From assembly GCA_031366005.1 (NCBI GenBank), contig JANLZB010000016.1, positions 1 through 20,266 of the forward strand: 20,266 nucleotides of DNA, read 5' to 3'. Numbering within the stretch: the first letter of the stretch is position 1; each line of letters starts with the position of its first letter. The stretch comes from JANLUX01 sp031366005 (GTDB taxonomy: Bacteria; Bacteroidota; Bacteroidia; AKYH767-A; OLB10). The position numbers were made by a program, and so were the translations under genes. The notes under the pieces were generated by a model. It saw only the letters and a program-made list of their open reading frames with translations. It made no database searches and was not told the DNA's origin. Shown here one piece after another: positions 7,718 through 14,932 of the stretch.

Positions 7718-7738
7718 AATTATTGTTTGATTACTTTT

Positions 7739-7765
7739 CAAAAATATAGAATAAAGTGAAAACAA
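7739..7765 (-). promoter_or_regulatory. promoter of the nucleotidyltransferase pair
   Basis: On the minus strand a TTG (7765-7763) is followed after 16 bp by TATTTTTG (7746-7739), matching the -33 TTG and -7 TAnnTTTG arrangement of Bacteroidota. Transcription would begin about 15-20 bp before the ATG at 7717, which supports that start. Confidence 0.55.
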
Positions 7766-7890
7766 TAAATCCACCTGGAAAACATTAGTTATTACTTCTT
7801 AAATAGTATTTTCCTACTTATTAACATCAACCACCTCATGTTGAAAAGTTATGTGTTAATAACTCAGAAGGTTGTCTTTTAGCAGCTAAC

Positions 7891-7926
7891 TTGCGTGCAA
7901 TACAGAAGGATGTATATTTATCTTTG
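7891..7926 (+). promoter_or_regulatory. promoter of the UPF0173 hydrolase gene
   Basis: TATCTTTG at 7919-7926 matches TAnnTTTG exactly. A TTG lies at 7891-7893, a few bases further upstream than ideal. This lies about 60 bp before the start codon in the 210-bp divergent region. Confidence 0.5.
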
Positions 7927-7970
7927 CGAACCCTTATCAAAACATAAAGATTATTGAAAACTAAAGCCTT

Positions 7971-7975
7971 AGGAG
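7971..7975 (+). promoter_or_regulatory. Shine-Dalgarno-like AGGAG before the UPF0173 gene
   Basis: AGGAG lies 10 bases upstream of the ATG at 7986. Purine-rich ribosome binding sites are otherwise rare in this window. The site supports this start codon. Confidence 0.5.
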
Positions 7976-7985
7976 TTTATTTTAT

Positions 7986-8666
7986 ATGAGGATTACGTAT
8001 TACGGTCATGCATGTTTTGGAGTGGTGGTGAATGGCAAAAATCTGCTGTTCGATCCGTTTATCACCGGCAATGCGCTGGCTAAATCAATTAACATCAATG
8101 AAGTAGAAGCAGATTATATTTTGCTTAGCCACGGACATCGCGATCATTTAGGAGATACCATTGAACTGGCACAAAGAACAAAAGCAAAGGTTGTCTGTTC
8201 TGCAGAAATTGAAAGCTGGCTGAATAAGAAAGGCGTTTCAAACACCCATGGGATGAATATTGGTGGCAAGTGGAAATTTGATTTCGGACATGTGAAATGT
8301 GTGGTGGCTGTGCATAGCAGCAGTATGCCTGATGGAACTTATGGTGGTCACCCGATGGGATTTATCATTGAGTCATCACAAAAAAACTTTTATTATTCAG
8401 GTGACACTGCGCTTACTTATGATATGAAACTGATTGGAGAATATCGCCAGGTTGATTTCGCCTTCTTATGTATCGGTGATAATTTTACAATGAGTGTGGA
8501 CAATGCAATTATTGCTTCTGACTTTATAAGGTGTGATAATATAATAGGCATGCATTACGATACGTTTGAACCAATAATGATTGATAAAGAAAGTGCGATG
8601 GAGAGATTTAAAAGAGCGGATAAAGAATTGACCCTGATTCCAATTGGAGAATCTATTGAAATATAG
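7986..8666 (+). CDS. UPF0173 metal-dependent hydrolase (metallo-beta-lactamase fold)
   Basis: A 226-residue stand-alone metallo-beta-lactamase-fold protein of the UPF0173 family. Metal-ligand candidates are H8 in YYGHACF, the H49-G-H51-R-D53-H54 motif, H110 in VAVHSSSMPDG, D140 in YYSGDTALT and H190 in IIGMHYDTFEPI. All of the fold's expected metal-binding motifs are present, so it should be a two-metal hydrolase. The physiological substrate of this family is not established. No signal peptide is visible, so it should be cytosolic. It has its own promoter and lies just upstream of parA. Length is normal for the family. Confidence 0.9.
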   Translation: MRITYYGHACFGVVVNGKNLLFDPFITGNALAKSININEVEADYILLSHGHRDHLGDTIELAQRTKAKVVCSAEIESWLNKKGVSNTHGMNIGGKWKFDFGHVKCVVAVHSSSMPDGTYGGHPMGFIIESSQKNFYYSGDTALTYDMKLIGEYRQVDFAFLCIGDNFTMSVDNAIIASDFIRCDNIIGMHYDTFEPIMIDKESAMERFKRADKELTLIPIGESIEI

Positions 8667-8677
8667 TGATGCATACT

Positions 8678-8768
8678 AATTAACGAAAGCGAAACGAATG
8701 CAACGAATTAATGAATTGGACGTCTGTCATTCGTTGTTAGTAATGCTGATTAATCAGATTCGTTAATT
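8678..8768. repeat. imperfect inverted ACGAA-rich element upstream of parA
   Basis: AATTAACGAA (8678-8687) is mirrored by TTCGTTAATT (8759-8768). Inside are further AACGAA-type units (8692-8699 and 8702-8708), a complementary CATTCGTTG (8728-8736) and a perfect 12-bp palindrome CTGATTAATCAG (8746-8757). The element fills most of the gap between the hydrolase gene and parA and could fold as a nested hairpin. It may serve as a terminator or regulatory site, but no T-tract follows directly. Confidence 0.65.
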
Positions 8769-8811
8769 GGTAACCAGGAAAAAATTTAAACATTAAACTT
8801 TAAACACACAT

Positions 8812-9648
8812 ATGGCAAAGATCATTGCAATAGCAAATCAAAAAGGAGGTGTGGGCAAAACCACCACAGCAATTAACCTTGCAGCAAGTCTTGCTGTGTT
8901 GGAGTACAAAACACTGCTGGTGGATGCTGATCCGCAGGCAAACGCAACTTCGGGCGTTGGCTTTGATCCGCGTACTGTGAAGACAAGTATCTATGAGTGC
9001 ATCATTAATGATGTGTCAGCTCGCGATATAATTCTTGAAACAAAAACTCCGTATCTCTACCTTCTGCCTTCTCATATTGATTTGGTGGGTGCTGAAATAG
9101 AGATGATACAGCTGCCAAGCCGCGAACACATGATGAAACATGTATTGGATGAAATTTCAGATGATTTTGATTTCATCATTATTGATTGTTCACCATCACT
9201 GGGTTTAATTACTATCAATGCATTGACAGGAGCGCACTCTGTCATTGTACCTGTTCAATGCGAATATTTTGCACTGGAAGGATTAGGGAAATTATTAAAT
9301 ACAATTAAAATTGTGCAGACGCGGTTAAATCCTGATCTGGCTATTGAGGGAATTTTATTAACCATGTATGATATGCGTTTACGCCTCAGCAACCAGGTGG
9401 TGGAAGAAGTGAAAACACATTTCCAGGACATGGTATTTGATACGATTATTCAACGTAATACCAAACTTGGAGAAGCACCCAGCTTTGGCGAAACAATAAT
9501 TATGCATGATGCTACCAGTAAAGGAGCTATTAATTATCTTAACTTAGCTCGTGAGATACTACAGAATAACGAATTAACTAAAATGAGTGCTTCAGAAAAG
9601 GTGCTGACTGATAAAGTACTTGATAATTTAAGAGTAAGTGAAAATTAA
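8812..9648 (+). CDS. parA: chromosome-partitioning ATPase ParA (Soj family)
   Basis: A 278-residue ParA/Soj ATPase. The deviant Walker A motif KGGVGKTTT (residues 11-19) carries the signature lysine K11 as well as K16. DADPQANAT follows near residue 38, and the Walker B region is FIIIDCSPSLG. Such proteins bind DNA non-specifically in the ATP form and, with ParB, move or organise the chromosome origin region. It is followed by parB after a 93-bp gap filled with an inverted heptamer array. Length and motifs are normal for a chromosomal ParA without an N-terminal helix-turn-helix, and the gene order is typical of Bacteroidota chromosomes rather than plasmids. Confidence 0.95.
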   Translation: MAKIIAIANQKGGVGKTTTAINLAASLAVLEYKTLLVDADPQANATSGVGFDPRTVKTSIYECIINDVSARDIILETKTPYLYLLPSHIDLVGAEIEMIQLPSREHMMKHVLDEISDDFDFIIIDCSPSLGLITINALTGAHSVIVPVQCEYFALEGLGKLLNTIKIVQTRLNPDLAIEGILLTMYDMRLRLSNQVVEEVKTHFQDMVFDTIIQRNTKLGEAPSFGETIIMHDATSKGAINYLNLAREILQNNELTKMSASEKVLTDKVLDNLRVSEN

Positions 9649-9653
9649 AATTA

Positions 9654-9739
9654 GTTGACGGTTTACAGTTTACGGTTTACAGTTGCTAAAACACGATACT
9701 GTAAACCGTAAACTGTAAACTATCAACTGTAAACTTTAA
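9654..9739. repeat. inverted pair of heptamer arrays between parA and parB
   Basis: The left array has four 7-bp units (TTGACGG, TTTACAG, TTTACGG, TTTACAG, 9655-9682). The right array has six (ACTGTAA, ACCGTAA, ACTGTAA, ACTATCA, ACTGTAA, ACTTTAA, 9698-9739). The arrays are complementary: 9654-9683 pairs with 9698-9727 over 30 positions with only two mismatches, around a 14-base loop. The hairpin occupies almost the whole gap, and the right array ends two bases before the parB ATG. No T-tract follows. It could act as a processing or attenuation structure controlling the ParA:ParB ratio. Confidence 0.92.
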
Positions 9740-9741
9740 AT

Positions 9742-10641
9742 ATGATGACTGTTAAACGAAATGCATTGGGCAGAGGGTTAAGTGCATTACTTGAAAATAC
9801 TCCTTTAGGAGAAACGGATAATCTGAACGGAACAAAAGCATTAGCTGGTTCGGTATCCAACATCCCATTGAACCAGGTTGAAGCCAATCCTTTTCAACCA
9901 CGTGTTGATTTTAATGATGCTGCTTTGCGCGAGTTAAGTGAATCCATCAAACATCAGGGGATTATTCAACCTATTACAGTGCGTAAAATGGGTCACGATC
10001 GTTACCAGATTATTTCCGGTGAACGCAGAGTAAAAGCATCTCGACTGGCTGGAATGGAAAATATTCCGGCTTATGTGCGTGTTGCAAATGACCAGGGAAT
10101 GTTGGAGATGGCACTGGTTGAAAATATTCAGCGTGAAAACTTGAATGCATTGGAAATCGCTATCAGCTATCATCGTTTGATGGAAGAGTGCAGTATCTCA
10201 CAGGAAGAATTAGCAGATAAAGTGGGAAAGGATCGCACTACGGTTACTAATTATTTACGTTTATTAAAACTTCCTCCACAAATTCAAACCGCAGTGCGTG
10301 ATGGAAAAATTACCATGGGTCATGCGCGTGCCATTATCAATGTGAATGATGTTGGGTTGCAACTGAAAATTTTTAACGATATAATTCAAAATGAATTAAG
10401 CGTTCGCAAAGTAGAAGACCTTGTGCGTGAAACCGCAAGGAATAAATCAGGAAAATCTTCTTCTGATAAAAACTCATCCGACAAGAATATTGAATTGAAA
10501 AAAATTGAAGAACGGTTAACAAGCAAATACGAAACACGGGTTGACATTAAACATAAGACAAACGGAAGTGGCCAGTTAGTGTTCACTTATTTCAGCACTG
10601 ATGATCTGAACAGGATTATTGAGCTTTTGGATTTTGATTAA
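9742..10641 (+). CDS. parB: chromosome-partitioning protein ParB (Spo0J family)
   Basis: A 299-residue ParB/Spo0J DNA-binding CTPase. An N-terminal basic segment RNALGRGLSALL (the ParA-stimulating region) is followed by the ParB/Srx domain with NPFQPR (49-54), the CTP-binding GERR motif (93-96) and ENIQRENLN (127-135), a helix-turn-helix around SQEELADKVGKDRTTVTNYL (153-172), and a C-terminal dimerisation segment after a serine/lysine-rich linker (about 248-262). It binds parS sites and loads condensin onto the origin region. The second Met, one codon in, is an equally possible start. No full parS site was found in the window. It is six bases upstream of the DUF5683 gene, with which it is probably co-transcribed. 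Confidence 0.95.
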   Translation: MMTVKRNALGRGLSALLENTPLGETDNLNGTKALAGSVSNIPLNQVEANPFQPRVDFNDAALRELSESIKHQGIIQPITVRKMGHDRYQIISGERRVKASRLAGMENIPAYVRVANDQGMLEMALVENIQRENLNALEIAISYHRLMEECSISQEELADKVGKDRTTVTNYLRLLKLPPQIQTAVRDGKITMGHARAIINVNDVGLQLKIFNDIIQNELSVRKVEDLVRETARNKSGKSSSDKNSSDKNIELKKIEERLTSKYETRVDIKHKTNGSGQLVFTYFSTDDLNRIIELLDFD

Positions 10642-10646
10642 TCAAT

Positions 10647-11231
10647 ATGTTTTTACGAATTGCATGTTGCATTTTTTTAGCGGGTTTATTTTTTTCCAAA
10701 TCAGATGCACAACAAATAACTTCTGATACATCAGTACAAAACACTTCACCAAAGGAGAAAGTTATTGATTCATTATCTCTTCAACATTCTCCGCGAAAAG
10801 CAACTATTTACTCCGCATTGTTACCTGGCTTAGGACAGGTATACAATAAAAAATACTGGAAAGTTCCGGTTCTTTATGGAGGATTCGCTTTAACAGGTTT
10901 TTTCATTCATTATAATAATCAACGATTTCATAAATACAATGATGAATTAATTGCTCGAAAGAATAATGATACAGCATCATTAAATCCGGCACTCGTGAGG
11001 TTAGATGATGATGCAATAAAATCTGCTAGTGATGATTTCAGACGTTACCGTGATTTAAATGTGATCATTACTGCTTTGATTTATGTTTTAAATATTGTTG
11101 ATGCTCATGTGGATGCACATTTGTTTTATTTTAATGTGGATGATAATTTGACTTTGAGAGTTACACCACAATTGCAGCGATTACAGAATGAAGCAATAGT
11201 GCCAAATTTGAGTTTGAAGTTTAATTTTTGA
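10647..11231 (+). CDS. DUF5683 membrane/envelope protein
   Basis: A 194-residue protein with a signal peptide (about 1-21, SDA before QQ) and the family signature SALLPGLGQVYNKKYWKVPV (56-75), followed by hydrophobic segments at about 73-88 and 138-152. I recognise this as DUF5683, a Bacteroidota envelope family of unknown function usually located between parB and dapB. The start lies five bases after the parB stop, indicating an operon. The PGLGQVYNKKYW motif is shared with small membrane proteins of the TM2-like type, but no enzymatic role can be inferred. Confidence 0.88.
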   Translation: MFLRIACCIFLAGLFFSKSDAQQITSDTSVQNTSPKEKVIDSLSLQHSPRKATIYSALLPGLGQVYNKKYWKVPVLYGGFALTGFFIHYNNQRFHKYNDELIARKNNDTASLNPALVRLDDDAIKSASDDFRRYRDLNVIITALIYVLNIVDAHVDAHLFYFNVDDNLTLRVTPQLQRLQNEAIVPNLSLKFNF

Positions 11232-11269
11232 TTTTTGTAATGACCTCTTTCTCTTTAATTTTACAAAAA
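11232..11269. repeat. inverted repeat upstream of the antitoxin remnant
   Basis: TTTTTGTAA (11232-11240) is complementary to TTACAAAAA (11261-11269), giving a 9-bp AT-rich stem with a 20-base loop. It lies between the DUF5683 stop and the antitoxin ATG at 11277. It may be an autoregulatory operator of the toxin-antitoxin pair or a weak terminator. Confidence 0.4.
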
Positions 11270-11276
11270 AAATAGC

Positions 11277-11450
11277 ATGACTGTTGTAACCATTGATAAG
11301 AAAAAGTATGTGATAATTCCTGAAAAGCAGTTTAAGCAATTACAGAAAAAAGCAGCAGGAAAATCTGCATCTCAAAAACTGTATTCTTTGGCAGATGGAA
11401 AAGCAATTGCCTATAAGATGATTGAGAAATGGGCAGCCAAAGAAAAATAA
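11277..11450 (+). CDS. small antitoxin-like protein (intact) of a decayed TA pair
   Basis: A 57-residue protein beginning MTVVTIDKKKYVIIPEKQF and ending MIEKWAAKEK. The strand-helix start and the helical lysine-rich remainder resemble the short Phd/DUF-type antitoxins that sit just before RelE/ParE toxin genes in Bacteroidota. The assignment depends on the toxin pseudogene that overlaps its end by 22 bp. The module has been inserted between DUF5683 and dapB, which otherwise usually adjoin. The antitoxin frame is intact although its toxin is not, which is the usual order of decay for such modules. Confidence 0.7.
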   Translation: MTVVTIDKKKYVIIPEKQFKQLQKKAAGKSASQKLYSLADGKAIAYKMIEKWAAKEK

Positions 11451-11727
11451 CAATACATGATATTGCAATAAAAAAATTGCCGCAACAGCATTTTATATTG
11501 AATCTGAATTATCTGAAATTGCTGCAAAGAAATTTGTAGATGACACTTTCCGTTTTTTAGAACAGATTGCAAATCCTATTGTTTCTTATCATCCTTGCTC
11601 ATATAAACCCTGGCAAGCATTAGGTTATAAATGCGTTTCCTTCAGAAAAAAATAGGTAGTTGCATATCTGGAATACAATGATGAAATTATCATAACTGAT
11701 TTTAGTCACTCAGCATTATTAAAATAA
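11429..11727 (+). pseudogene. RelE/ParE-type toxin, frameshifted and nonsense-mutated
   Basis: The natural start is the ATG at 11429, inside the antitoxin gene. It reads MGSQRKITIHDIAIKK and then loses frame in an A7 run (11470-11476). Adding one A restores a continuous toxin-like frame (IAATAFYIESELSEIAAKKF and beyond), containing YKPWQALGYKCVSFRKK and ending ITDFSHSALLK at the stop at 11725-11727. A second lesion is an in-frame TAG at 11653-11655, directly after SFRKK and before VVAYLEY. The C-terminal motif (VVAYLEY...IIITDFSHS.LLK) is characteristic of RelE/ParE toxins. Two independent lesions argue for a dead gene rather than a sequencing error alone, though the A-run lesion could be one. 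Confidence 0.85.
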
Positions 11728-11745
11728 CAATACAATCATCCATTC

Positions 11746-12465
11746 ATGAAAATTGCTTTAATCGGATATGGTAAAATGGGCAAAGAGTTAGAGATTGCTG
11801 CTCTTACTAATGGTCATGAAATTGTTTTGAAAGCTGATCATAATTCAAAAATTACTTCTGCAGATTTAAAACAAGCAGATGTTGCCATTGAATTTACACA
11901 ACCCGGTGCAGCAGTAAAAAATATTCAGCTTTGCTTTGATGCAAATATTCCTGTTGTGGTTGGAACTACCGGATGGTATGATGATCTTGAAAAAATAAGA
12001 GAAGAATGCAAATCAAAAAATCAATCTTTATTATTTGCAAGTAATTTCAGCATTGGTGTCAATATTTTTTTTGAGCTCAATCGCAAGCTCGCAAAAATGA
12101 TGAATGATTATAAAGAATATGAAGTAGACATTGAAGAAGTACATCATTTGCAGAAGTTAGACAAGCCAAGCGGAACCGCAATATCACTTGCTAATGATTT
12201 AGTAAACGAATTAGATTCAAAAACTTCGTGGCAGTTGGACGAAGAAGATAATTATCCAAAAGAAAAATTATTGATCCGTTCTTATCGCGAAGATGCAATT
12301 CCGGGTATTCATTCGGTTGCTTATCGCTCCACCAATGATGTGATAGAAATAAAACATGTTGCACAAAACCGTAAAGGGTTTGCAATGGGTGCATTGATTG
12401 CAGCTGAATGGCTGGTGGGTAAAAAAGGTGTTTTTACCATGAAGGATGTGCTTTTTCAACAATAG
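11746..12465 (+). CDS. dapB: 4-hydroxy-tetrahydrodipicolinate reductase DapB
   Basis: A 239-residue enzyme reducing 4-hydroxy-tetrahydrodipicolinate with NAD(P)H, supplying tetrahydrodipicolinate for lysine and diaminopimelate (peptidoglycan) synthesis in the cytosol. The Rossmann motif GYGKMGKE is at residues 7-14, VVGTTGW at 71-77, and the active-site block EVHHLQKLDKPSGTA is at 131-145, with the catalytic H133 and K137 equivalents of the E. coli HH..K.D.PSGTA motif. Length is slightly short relative to proteobacterial DapB (about 270), as expected for Bacteroidota. It begins 18 bp after the toxin remnant and is followed by lepB, part of the conserved block. Confidence 0.95.
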   Translation: MKIALIGYGKMGKELEIAALTNGHEIVLKADHNSKITSADLKQADVAIEFTQPGAAVKNIQLCFDANIPVVVGTTGWYDDLEKIREECKSKNQSLLFASNFSIGVNIFFELNRKLAKMMNDYKEYEVDIEEVHHLQKLDKPSGTAISLANDLVNELDSKTSWQLDEEDNYPKEKLLIRSYREDAIPGIHSVAYRSTNDVIEIKHVAQNRKGFAMGALIAAEWLVGKKGVFTMKDVLFQQ

Positions 12466-12471
12466 AAAGCA

Positions 12472-12486
12472 ACAAACATTGTTGAG
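12472..12486. repeat. short hairpin after dapB
   Basis: CAACAA (12472-12477) and TTGTTG (12481-12486) form a 6-bp stem with a 3-base loop in the dapB-lepB gap. There is no T-tract, so it is a weak terminator candidate at best. Confidence 0.35.
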
Positions 12487-12559
12487 GATGTGTATAAACA
12501 GAACTATATCTTAACGATGTTTGCAACAGGTGATTAATTTAGCCACTTAATTATAAAAT

Positions 12560-13654
12560 ATGAATTGGAAATTCTGGAAAAGCAGCGGACGCAAAAGCAA
12601 AACACGCGAATGGATTGATGCAATCGTTTTCGCGGTTATCGCTGCAACTATCATACGCACATTTTTTATTGAAGCATTCACCATCCCTACTCCATCCATG
12701 GAAAAAACACTGATGGTAGGTGATTTTCTTTTTGTGAGTAAAATAAATTATGGAGCACGCACACCTATGACACCTTTATCATTTCCTTTTGTTCACCAGG
12801 AAATGCCAATCATCGGTGGCAAATCATATTCGGAAGCGCTCAAGCTTCCTTATTACCGTTTGCCGGGATTCAGTCATGTAAAAAATAATGATATAGTGGT
12901 TTTTAATTATCCGATGGAAGATGATCGTCCTGTGGATAAGATGACGCATTATATCAAGCGCTGTATTTGTATTCCTGGCGACACCATAAAAATTATTGAT
13001 CGTGTAGTGTATATCAATGGCAAAAAAAATATGCAGCCAAAGAAGAGTCAATATGTATATGATATTGTAACCAATGGCAATGATATCAACGAACGCACAT
13101 TAAGAAAACTGGATATTACAGATGGAGGTTCTACCTATAATCCAGGTGAGTATCGCTATTGTTTAACGCAGGAAAATGCAAACCTCTTAAAATCATTTCC
13201 CAATATTAAAGCAATCACGGTGATGAATGTTCCGGGCGGAACCTATGATGAAAATATTTTTCCTCATGATGCCACCATCCCATGGAACGTTGACAATTTC
13301 GGTCCGTTATATGTTCCAAAGAAAGGAGCAACTATTCAGCTCACTCCGCATAACATGAGTATTTACCGCAGGTCAATTGAAAAATATGAGGGCAATAAAT
13401 TAGAAGAACGTGATGGAAAAATATTTATCAACGATAAAGAAACAACCTCCTACACTTTTAAAATGGATTATTATTTTATGATGGGTGATAACCGTCATAA
13501 CTCTGCCGATTCGCGTTTCTGGGGATTTGTTCCTGAAGATCATGTTGTGGGTAAAGCAGTTTTTATATGGATGTCGTGGAATACGAATGGTACTTTCTTT
13601 GATAAAATTCGCTGGGGACATTTGTTTAATATTATTCACTGGAATAATGATTAA
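12560..13654 (+). CDS. lepB: signal peptidase I
   Basis: A 364-residue type I signal peptidase that removes signal peptides from exported proteins at the outer face of the inner membrane. One N-terminal membrane helix (about 20-38) is followed by the catalytic serine S46 in IPTPSMEKTL, the general-base lysine K133 in HYIKRCICIPGD, and the conserved MGDNRHNSADSRFWG at 308-322. A long insert between about 145 and 300 is typical of Bacteroidota LepB and accounts for the extra length over the minimal enzyme. It lies downstream of dapB and is followed by a 22-bp perfect hairpin that probably terminates the transcript. Confidence 0.95.
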   Translation: MNWKFWKSSGRKSKTREWIDAIVFAVIAATIIRTFFIEAFTIPTPSMEKTLMVGDFLFVSKINYGARTPMTPLSFPFVHQEMPIIGGKSYSEALKLPYYRLPGFSHVKNNDIVVFNYPMEDDRPVDKMTHYIKRCICIPGDTIKIIDRVVYINGKKNMQPKKSQYVYDIVTNGNDINERTLRKLDITDGGSTYNPGEYRYCLTQENANLLKSFPNIKAITVMNVPGGTYDENIFPHDATIPWNVDNFGPLYVPKKGATIQLTPHNMSIYRRSIEKYEGNKLEERDGKIFINDKETTSYTFKMDYYFMMGDNRHNSADSRFWGFVPEDHVVGKAVFIWMSWNTNGTFFDKIRWGHLFNIIHWNND

Positions 13655-13658
13655 GCTA

Positions 13659-13726
13659 TAAACGCAGAGGCGCAAAGACGTAAAGAAATTTCTCTCCGTC
13701 TTTGCGCCTCTGCGTTTAATTTTTTT
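13659..13726 (+). terminator. 22-bp perfect hairpin with T-tract after lepB
   Basis: 13659-13680 is perfectly complementary to 13697-13718 around a 16-base loop, and AATTTTTTTG follows at 13719-13728, so it fits a rho-independent terminator for lepB. The stem is also built of octamers: CGCAGAGG, CGCAAAGA and CGTAAAGA on the left, and TCTCTCCG, TCTTTGCG and CCTCTGCG on the right. It is unusually long for a simple terminator and belongs stylistically with the other short-unit arrays in the window. Confidence 0.8.
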
Positions 13727-13734
13727 GATATTTA

Positions 13735-14355
13735 ATGATTATGTCTCCTCCCGTTTTTTCTACTTCTTATTTTGCTTCCATTGAATATCTGCAATGTTGT
13801 TTTCAATTTGAAGAAATTCAGATTGAACATCACGAATATTATCAAAAACAGACATTACGTAACCGTTGTTTTATTCTTTCACCAAATGGTGTGCAATGTT
13901 TAACTGTTCCTGTTCAGCATACTGGTAGAAAGAAAATTCTGATAAAGGATGTTAAAATCAGTTATGATGAGCACTGGCAACGGCAGCATTGGCGATCGTT
14001 AGAAACTGCATATAACCGTTCTGCTTTTTTTGAATTTTATAAAGATGAATTAGAGAACCTCTTAATGAAAGAAAATAAATTTCTCGTTGACCTCAATGAA
14101 AAATTATTATTGTGGATGATGCAAAAACTGAAGTATCACCTCTCAATTAACCATACCAATTCTTTTATCGAAGAAAATTTATTTCAGTATCTATCAGATA
14201 AAAAAAATAATTTGGTGAGTGACTCAAAGCGGGAATTAAAATCATATCCTCAGGTATTCACTTCTAAATTTGGATTCGTGCCAAACCTGAGTGCAATTGA
14301 TTTGCTTTTTAATATGGGAACAGTCGCTGCTAAATTTATTTCATCAGTTGAATGA
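13735..14355 (+). CDS. WbqC-like family protein
   Basis: A 206-residue protein recognised as WbqC-like from its start (VFSTSYFASIEYLQ), the QKQTLRNRCFILSPNGVQ region with SPNGVQCLTVPV, and the WRSLETAYNRSAFFEFYKDE segment. The family appears in O-antigen clusters and as a stand-alone gene in Bacteroidota. A role in surface polysaccharide or amino-sugar chemistry is suggested for the family but not proven. No signal peptide is seen. A second in-frame Met two codons downstream (13741, MSPPVFSTS) is an alternative start. It directly follows the lepB hairpin and converges with rsmD. Confidence 0.85.
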   Translation: MIMSPPVFSTSYFASIEYLQCCFQFEEIQIEHHEYYQKQTLRNRCFILSPNGVQCLTVPVQHTGRKKILIKDVKISYDEHWQRQHWRSLETAYNRSAFFEFYKDELENLLMKENKFLVDLNEKLLLWMMQKLKYHLSINHTNSFIEENLFQYLSDKKNNLVSDSKRELKSYPQVFTSKFGFVPNLSAIDLLFNMGTVAAKFISSVE

Positions 14356-14356
14356 T

Positions 14357-14386
14357 GAGATGCAGAACAAGTTCAGCATGACGTGC
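14357..14386. repeat. palindromic intergenic repeat between convergent genes
   Basis: TGCAGAAC (14361-14368) and GTTCAGCA (14371-14378) pair with one mismatch around AA, within GAGATGCAGAACAAGTTCAG and the following CATGACG. I recognise the general form GATGCTGAACAAGTTCAGC-ATGACG as a short palindrome that recurs in intergenic DNA of many bacteria. It fills the 37-bp gap between the 3' ends of the WbqC-like gene and rsmD, where it could act as a bidirectional terminator. Confidence 0.65.
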
Positions 14387-14392
14387 TTCGGA

Positions 14393-14932
14393 TTAATCTT
14401 TTTTCATAAAGAAGCTAAAAGTCACATTTCCATATTTTCTTTTTTCAATAAAATATTCAAGTGAAGAAAAATCTTTGGAAGACTCATGCTCAAACACAAA
14501 CATTCCGTTTTTATTTAAGAGACTTTTTTCAAAAATGATTTTGTGGAGTTCACTTAAAATTTCCAAATCATAAGGGGGATCAGCAAATATTATATCGTAG
14601 CTGTTTGACGTTTCATTTAAAAACTGAATGGCATCTTTTCTCTTTACCTGTGCAATTGAAGTTTTCAGTTTATCAAAAGTCTGTCTAATGAATTCTGCAC
14701 ATCTGTTATTGCTATCCACTGCAATTAAGCTTTTGCATCCTCTCGAAATAAATTCAAAGCTGATGTTTCCGGTTCCTGCAAAAAGATCAAGCACACTTAA
14801 TGCAGGGAAATTATAATTTGAATTTAAGATATTGAACAATCCTGTTTTTGCAAAATCCGTTGTCGGACGAACAGGCAAATCCAGAGGAGCATTAATTATT
14901 TTACCTCTGTAGTTTCCACTTATGATACGCAC
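14393..14932 (-). CDS. rsmD: 16S rRNA (guanine966-N2)-methyltransferase RsmD
   Basis: A 179-residue SAM-dependent methyltransferase that modifies G966 of 16S rRNA in the 30S subunit. It carries MRIISGNYRGK at the N-terminus, the RPTTDFAKTGLFNIL block (22-36), the SAM-binding motif VLDLFAGTGNISFE (47-60), and the catalytic DPPY (118-121). The family block normally reads K-E after the RPT element, where T30 replaces the glutamate here; the rest is conventional. It overlaps the DUF3822 gene by 13 bp, so it is translationally coupled to it, an arrangement I know from Bacteroidota. Length is normal. Confidence 0.93.
   Translation of the reverse strand: MRIISGNYRGKIINAPLDLPVRPTTDFAKTGLFNILNSNYNFPALSVLDLFAGTGNISFEFISRGCKSLIAVDSNNRCAEFIRQTFDKLKTSIAQVKRKDAIQFLNETSNSYDIIFADPPYDLEILSELHKIIFEKSLLNKNGMFVFEHESSKDFSSLEYFIEKRKYGNVTFSFFMKKD

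Noticed and set aside
7718..7774. Longer N-terminus (start at 7774) for the small gene before the nucleotidyltransferase
   Set aside because: The extra 19 residues look unlike the rest, and a good TTG/TAnnTTTG promoter falls inside them.
9654..9739. CRISPR array between parA and parB
   Set aside because: Units are 7 bp with no spacers; the structure is an inverted pair of tandem arrays.
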